19,269 nt of DNA from Endobugula sp047619205 (GTDB lineage Bacteria > Pseudomonadota > Gammaproteobacteria > Pseudomonadales > Cellvibrionaceae), in assembly GCA_047619205.1 (NCBI GenBank), contig JBLHJR010000062.1:1-19269 (forward strand), written 5' to 3'. Both the position numbers and the translations under genes were made by a program. The notes beneath the pieces were generated by a model that worked only from the letters and a program-made list of their open reading frames with translations, did no database searches and was not told the DNA's origin. This document shows positions 16,540 through 19,269 of this stretch, one piece after another (position 1 is the stretch's first letter; every line of letters starts with the position of its first letter).

Positions 16540-16876
16540 TTATGTTGGCAAAAAAGCCTTCAATAGCTCGGCATTAGTTGGAAACTTTTCTAATAACTCA
16601 TTTTGTGTTTCAGTCCCTACTCCTCCAGCACGGCCATCCGCTTTTGATGCGTAAATTTTATCGCTAACAATTGCTACTTTTGAAACTTTTGAAACTTTTG
16701 AAACTTTTGAGTCCGTTACCATTTTTTCCATGAAAGCAACGGAATCATGGTCTTCCTTCAAATCCCACTTATCCAGAATGACATGAATGCCTGATTCGGT
16801 TAATTCGGTTGCTAGATCACCCCACTGTTGGTGTGTTGGGTTAGACCAATGATATGAATAATTTGGGGCTTTCCAT
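16540..16876 (-). pseudogene. TIR/SEFIR-like domain gene remnant
   Basis: The first frame starts at an ATG at 16876 and reads MESPKLFIS, the usual first strand of a TIR/SEFIR domain. A frame change at about 16849-16853 leads into WSNPTHQQWGDLATELTES, GIHVILDKWDLKEDHDSVAF, MEKMVTD, then VAIVSDKIYASKADGRAGGV and GTETQ. Those blocks fit TIR/SEFIR-like proteins, a fold used in NAD-degrading or oligomerising immune effectors. The remnant ends abruptly after GTETQ with unrelated NELLEKFPTNAELL, so the C-terminal part is lost by deletion. A 9-bp repeat (16675-16711) has also expanded a loop into SKVSKVSKVSKV. With a frameshift and truncation it should be inactive. Confidence 0.68.
16675..16711. repeat. 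Four-copy 9-bp tandem repeat inside the TIR-like remnant
   Basis: On the plus strand the unit is ACTTTTGAA, repeated about four times. It is in frame and encodes Ser-Lys-Val repeats on the minus strand. The family normally has a single short loop here, so this looks like slippage expansion in a gene that is no longer constrained. Confidence 0.85.
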
Positions 16877-17101
16877 CTGAATCGATTCCTTTACCAAGCG
16901 ATAATCACGCTGCTTTCGTTGACTTTCAACCTGATGAGTTTGAGCAGATAACGACTGTTCACCTTCAAATATATCGGTCTTGCAGCCCCCTCTTCTATCG
17001 AGCAAACTTCCCTACGTCCTTATTAAGCATAAATCACCAAAGAGATCGTAGCGGATCACTGTACGATAATAATGCTGTTTTTTCTCATTAATCCACAACA
17101 T
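16841..17101 (-). pseudogene. WGR-domain protein with an in-frame stop
   Basis: From an ATG at 17101 the frame reads MLWINEKKQHYYRTVIRY, DLFGDLCLIRT, then TAG, then GSLLDRRGGCKTDIFEGEQS and, further on, QVESQRKQRDYRLVKES. The family motif is YYR...DLFGDW.L.R.WGS...RRGG.KT, so the TAG sits exactly where the WGR Trp (TGG) belongs: a one-base change. WGR domains bind nicked DNA and occur alone or fused to PARP- and nuclease-like proteins. The frame stays open to 16841 and overlaps the start of the TIR/SEFIR-like remnant, which suggests the original gene ended near 16880 or was fused to it. It follows the gene at 17124 by 22 nt. Confidence 0.7.
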
Positions 17102-17123
17102 GATTCAACGGCTTTTTTGAGGT

Positions 17124-17603
17124 TCAGACTTCATGAAGAATTTTCTTTCCTTGTAGCTTTTGGAGCCATACTTTAAGAGCATTGCCCCTGCATATGGTGC
17201 CAATATCAACTCTACCATCCTGATTGACTACAATGCTTGTTTTAACTAGTCGCCCTCTCAGGTAGTCACAATAAAAATTTAGGCTACCATTAGTAAAGCT
17301 AACGCTTTGAATTAAGTTCTCCAACGTAAAGTAATCTACCTCCTTATAGTCTATCTCAGAGACATTTCTAGGTGTAGCATCATCAAATGAAAGAGACGCT
17401 AATATATAGATAAATCCAAAAGCACCCCAGCTAACAGCATCATAACCTTTGTCATCATCTTCATCTAATATCATTAATATTACTTGTGAATGGGCTTCTT
17501 CTCCATCAGTACAAGCTTCGACCTTGGCTTCCAACACTTTAAATTCTATAACCGACCCAGTAGTCAGCAATTCTTTTTCTGCTTCGCTAATATTCAATGG
17601 CAT
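17124..17603 (-). CDS. Acidic protein of unknown function
   Basis: I do not recognise this protein. From the ATG at 17603 it has 159 residues; a TTG at 17618 would add five. It is acidic in the first half (SEAEKELLTTGSVIEFKVLE, LDEDDDKGYD), has a small hydrophobic stretch (WGAFGFIYILASLSF, about 60-75) too polar at its edges for a sure membrane segment, and ends in a basic helix. GGAG abuts the ATG, so the exact start is uncertain. It lies 32 nt behind the thermonuclease stop and 22 nt ahead of the WGR remnant, so it belongs to the same array. An immunity or accessory role would be guesswork. Confidence 0.6.
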   Translation of the reverse strand: MPLNISEAEKELLTTGSVIEFKVLEAKVEACTDGEEAHSQVILMILDEDDDKGYDAVSWGAFGFIYILASLSFDDATPRNVSEIDYKEVDYFTLENLIQSVSFTNGSLNFYCDYLRGRLVKTSIVVNQDGRVDIGTICRGNALKVWLQKLQGKKILHEV

Positions 17604-17635
17604 CTCCAAACATTCCAACCTAGTTATTTATTAGT

Positions 17636-18069
17636 TTATTTGCACCAAGATTGCTTTTTACCGCCGTGGTATTTATATCCTATAACAGCAGCTAAAAGTG
17701 ATTTAGTTAGGCTACGGCCACTCACGTAGACATCGGCCACTATTCTAAAGTACTTGTCACACTTCAGGTTTCTAAGCTCCACCTCACCACCCGAACGAAG
17801 GAAAGCAACTGTATGTTTTTTGGCTTTTCGAGCGAGCTGCTTTTCTCTATCGCATTTCCCCCTAATCTCTGGAGTGTCTACACCTGAGACTCTAATGCCT
17901 ATACTCTGCCCAATAATTGGAGGCCATGACTCAATCGTTACCTTATCTGTTGCCCGAACTTTCTGTTTTTTTCATGTGCTACATAAGCAGGGGTTGCCAT
18001 AACAACGAGAATTGCAACAAGAGCCAAGAAGAGAGCTAAATAATTTAATTTATTTGTTTTTAATTCCAT
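17636..18069 (-). pseudogene. Exported thermonuclease-like (SNase) gene with a frameshift
   Basis: The first frame (ATG at 18069) gives MELKTNKLNYLALFLALVA, then ILVVMATPAYVAHEK: a signal peptide or anchor. At a run of seven A (17966-17972) the frame must shift to continue as VRATDKVTIESWPPIIGQSI, GIRVSGVDTPEIRGKCDREK, KHTVAFLRSGGEVELRN, KCDKYFRIVADVYVSGRSL and GYKYHGGKKQSWCK. That is a full SNase domain with the catalytic Arg (GIRV), Asp and Glu (VDTPE) and second Arg (KYFRIVADVYV) kept. One extra A would restore a single frame of about 144 codons. The domain is otherwise intact, so the break is recent, switchable or a sequencing error. It lies 33 nt behind mazF. The family is common on plasmids and integrative elements. 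Confidence 0.8.
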
Positions 18070-18102
18070 AATTATTTATTTTTTAATATTCCAACATCTT
18101 AT

Positions 18103-18462
18103 TTAAGTTAACTCATCTAGTATTTCTTCTGCCCCAATTAAAGGCAAGAGTCGCAAAAGAGTGGCTTCAAAAACTCCATCTTCGGCTATAGCTACCTTTT
18201 TGGCTTTTCTCTCGCCCCAAGACAATGTTTGTATCAAACTTGCGGCAACTACAGACCGTTTATCTATATTGTTTACAGGCACTTCCGTAGCGCCTCCACG
18301 AATGCTGGTGCTTATTGGGCAACAAATTACCAACCCCGTTTTTTGGTTGTATTTTTTACTGCTCAGAACAAGAGCAGGGCGGTACTTACCGATCTCTTTC
18401 CCTTTTGTTGGCTCAAAGTCCAACATAACAATGTCTCGACGACCGGGGATATATTTCACCAC
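18103..18462 (-). CDS. mazF: MazF/PemK family endoribonuclease toxin
   Basis: This mRNA interferase of type II toxin-antitoxin systems has 119 residues, the usual size. The fold is recognisable throughout: MVKYIPGRRDIVMLDFEP, KGKEIGKYRPALVLSSKKYN, KTGLVICCPISTS, then SWGERKAKK and LLPLIGAEEIL. Arg28 in the YRPALVLS loop and Thr52 in CPISTS match the catalytic pair of E. coli MazF. It starts with GTG (18462), two bases after the antitoxin stop, as expected for a coupled toxin. The gene is intact and so likely functional, which may hold the surrounding decaying genes in place by addiction. Confidence 0.9.
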   Translation of the reverse strand: MVKYIPGRRDIVMLDFEPTKGKEIGKYRPALVLSSKKYNQKTGLVICCPISTSIRGGATEVPVNNIDKRSVVAASLIQTLSWGERKAKKVAIAEDGVFEATLLRLLPLIGAEEILDELT

Positions 18463-18464
18463 TA

Positions 18465-18731
18465 TTATTCTTCTCCCAATTCTAACTTCAGCGGTATAGC
18501 TAATTCATCGCTGTGGGCTAGCTCAGGTGAAATACCTCTAAGGAGGTCTGCTTCTGAGATTGGTAGTGCAAGCCTTCTTTGTGGCTTTAAAGCGCAGATA
18601 TGGACACCGTTTTTATCAACCTCAATAGTTACCTTTGACCCTCTAGCTAGATTGGCTGCTTCAGCAATTGTTTTGTTGAGACGGATTGCCAGCCCATTTC
18701 CCCATTGTGTAACTTCACTATTAGTGTGCAT
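18465..18731 (-). CDS. mazE: MazE/PemI family antitoxin
   Basis: The 88-residue protein has an N-terminal AbrB/SpoVT DNA-binding fold (SEVTQWGNGLAIRLNKTIA, SKVTIEVDKNGVHI) and a C-terminal acidic tail (ISPELAHSDELAIPLKLELG) that should wrap and block the toxin. I chose the ATG at 18731, which has GGGGGTG just upstream; the longer frame from 18782 would run through the promoter and operator. It binds its own promoter region together with MazF in known systems, and the palindrome at 18745-18779 fits that role. Confidence 0.9.
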   Translation of the reverse strand: MHTNSEVTQWGNGLAIRLNKTIAEAANLARGSKVTIEVDKNGVHICALKPQRRLALPISEADLLRGISPELAHSDELAIPLKLELGEE

Positions 18732-18744
18732 ATCACCCCCTGTA

Positions 18745-18790
18745 TCTACATTGAATACACCAAGTATACACCATGTAGACACCGCATCAA
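18745..18790 (-). promoter_or_regulatory. mazEF promoter and operator
   Basis: On the minus strand, TTGATG (18790-18785) and TATACT (18768-18763) are spaced by 16 bp, a good sigma-70 promoter. The inverted repeat TCTACAT/ATGTAGA (18773-18779 and 18745-18751) brackets the -10 box, and GGTGTAT is repeated directly between its arms. This is the expected place for MazE/MazEF autorepression. Transcription should then run leftward through mazE, mazF and possibly the nuclease and following genes, since no terminator is seen between them. Confidence 0.75.
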
Positions 18791-18818
18791 GTTTAAAAAA
18801 GGGCTTTTAAGCCCTTTT
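18791..18818 (-). terminator. Intrinsic terminator (bidirectional stem)
   Basis: AAAAGGGCTT (18797-18806) and AAGCCCTTTT (18809-18818) form a 10-bp stem with a very short loop. Read on the minus strand it is followed by a T-run (TTTTTTAAAC), so it ends the transcript of the Arg/Lys/Asp/Glu-rich gene and insulates mazEF. A T-rich tail is also present on the plus side. Confidence 0.85.
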
Positions 18819-18872
18819 ACTTACCGCTTTATTCCAATTATCTATTTATTCTGGATAAGAGAAGTTTAACTA

Positions 18873-19148
18873 TTAATTACTTTTTCTAGCTTTACGATCT
18901 GCGCGCTTCTCTATTCGATCATCTTTACGATCCGCGCGCTGGTCTTTTCTCTCTTCATGCCTCTCTATTCTGTCTTCTTTACGGTCTTTACGGTCTTCGT
19001 GCCGTTCTATTCTGCCTTCTTTACGATCCAAACGGTTTTCAATGCGATCTTGACGATCGGCACTTCGTCCAGCTTCGTCATTACTAGTGTCTGCCATAGT
19101 TGTGACGCTTAAAATAAGTGATGAAATCAGCACAATCTTCGTAATCAA
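18873..19148 (-). CDS. Exported highly charged repeat protein
   Basis: The 91-residue protein has an N-terminal signal peptide (MITKIVLISSLILSVTTMA, likely cut before DTSN). The mature part consists almost only of Arg, Lys, Asp, Glu, Ile and His in a loose 7-8 residue period (DRKEDRIERHEERKDQRADR). Such alternating charge usually gives a stable single alpha helix. The start is TTG at 19148; a GTG at residue 6 is an alternative, and there is no ATG before residue 18. I know similar small periplasmic proteins in gammaproteobacteria only as hypothetical. The terminator at 18791-18818 follows by 55 nt. The promoter should lie in 19149-19269, but I cannot place it. Confidence 0.72.
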   Translation of the reverse strand: MITKIVLISSLILSVTTMADTSNDEAGRSADRQDRIENRLDRKEGRIERHEDRKDRKEDRIERHEERKDQRADRKDDRIEKRADRKARKSN

Positions 19149-19269
19149 ATACTCTAACCCTACACTTCCTTGGGTGCGTCTATTCCCACAATTTTCCCCC
19201 TGTCTAATTTAGTAACTTTATTCCTCTAGGTGTCAGCGAATATAGATTACCCTTACGCTTAACTAATTT

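Noticed and set aside
16675..16711. CRISPR-like repeat
   Set aside because: The units are 9 bp and directly adjacent, with no spacers; it is an in-frame coding slippage repeat.
17754..18002. 82-codon plus-strand frame
   Set aside because: It lies opposite the SNase domain, whose catalytic motifs are clear on the minus strand.
18229..18810. 193-codon plus-strand frame opposite mazE and mazF
   Set aside because: It is fully antisense to a clear toxin-antitoxin pair, crosses that pair's promoter, has no ribosome site and shows no protein-like motif.
16471..18820. Integron cassette array
   Set aside because: Genes are small and in one direction, but the gaps are only 2-33 nt and I see no attC-like core sites, and no integrase is in the window.
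1..19269. tRNA or rRNA genes
   Set aside because: No cloverleaf with a CCA-type end or rRNA-like conserved stretch was seen by eye on either strand; a tRNA-finding program would settle it.

Overview
This looks like chromosomal DNA of a marine-type gammaproteobacterium. That is an inference from moderately low G+C, a DUF6279-type lipoprotein, an LRR-protein kinase, RsuA and a RhlE-like helicase; I cannot name a genus. The window mixes housekeeping genes with short inverted-repeat elements, decayed genes and a small accessory cluster.

Left part (1-8300). A possible gene start runs off the left edge. Next to it is a nest of related inverted-repeat ends (about 102-478), which reaches into the 3' end of a DUF1269-type membrane protein and supplies its last codons and stop. 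Divergent from that gene is an operon of a KDPG/KHG-type aldolase (eda-like), a very large sensor that joins an NCS1-type permease, a Cys-rich segment and a hybrid histidine kinase, and a LuxR-type response regulator. A 208-bp MITE with a 5-bp direct repeat at its borders sits between kinase and regulator. A decayed BrnT/CopG toxin-antitoxin pair follows, then an AEC-family transporter with no ATG, GTG or TTG at the expected start, then another inverted-repeat element.

Middle (8300-15540). Minus-strand genes: an LRR protein with a eukaryotic-like kinase domain, a membrane-anchored coiled-coil/TPR protein, a small helical protein, ilvD (branched-chain amino acid synthesis) and rsuA (16S rRNA pseudouridine synthase). 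A further inverted-repeat element lies between ilvD and rsuA. Divergent from rsuA is a RhlE-like DEAD-box helicase with a clear intrinsic terminator.

Right part (15540-19269). A DUF6279-type lipoprotein is followed by a tightly packed minus-strand array read from right to left: mazE, mazF, a frameshifted secreted thermonuclease, an unrecognised acidic protein, a WGR-domain pseudogene and a TIR/SEFIR-like pseudogene. The gaps are 2 to 33 nt up to the WGR start, and a good promoter with a likely autoregulatory operator precedes mazE. It reads as an eroding defence/addiction cluster. At the right edge is a short exported protein made almost wholly of Arg, Lys, Asp and Glu, with its own terminator.

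The permease-kinase sensor and the decaying mazEF-nuclease-WGR-TIR cluster are the most interesting parts. All family assignments come from motif recognition by eye; no search was run.
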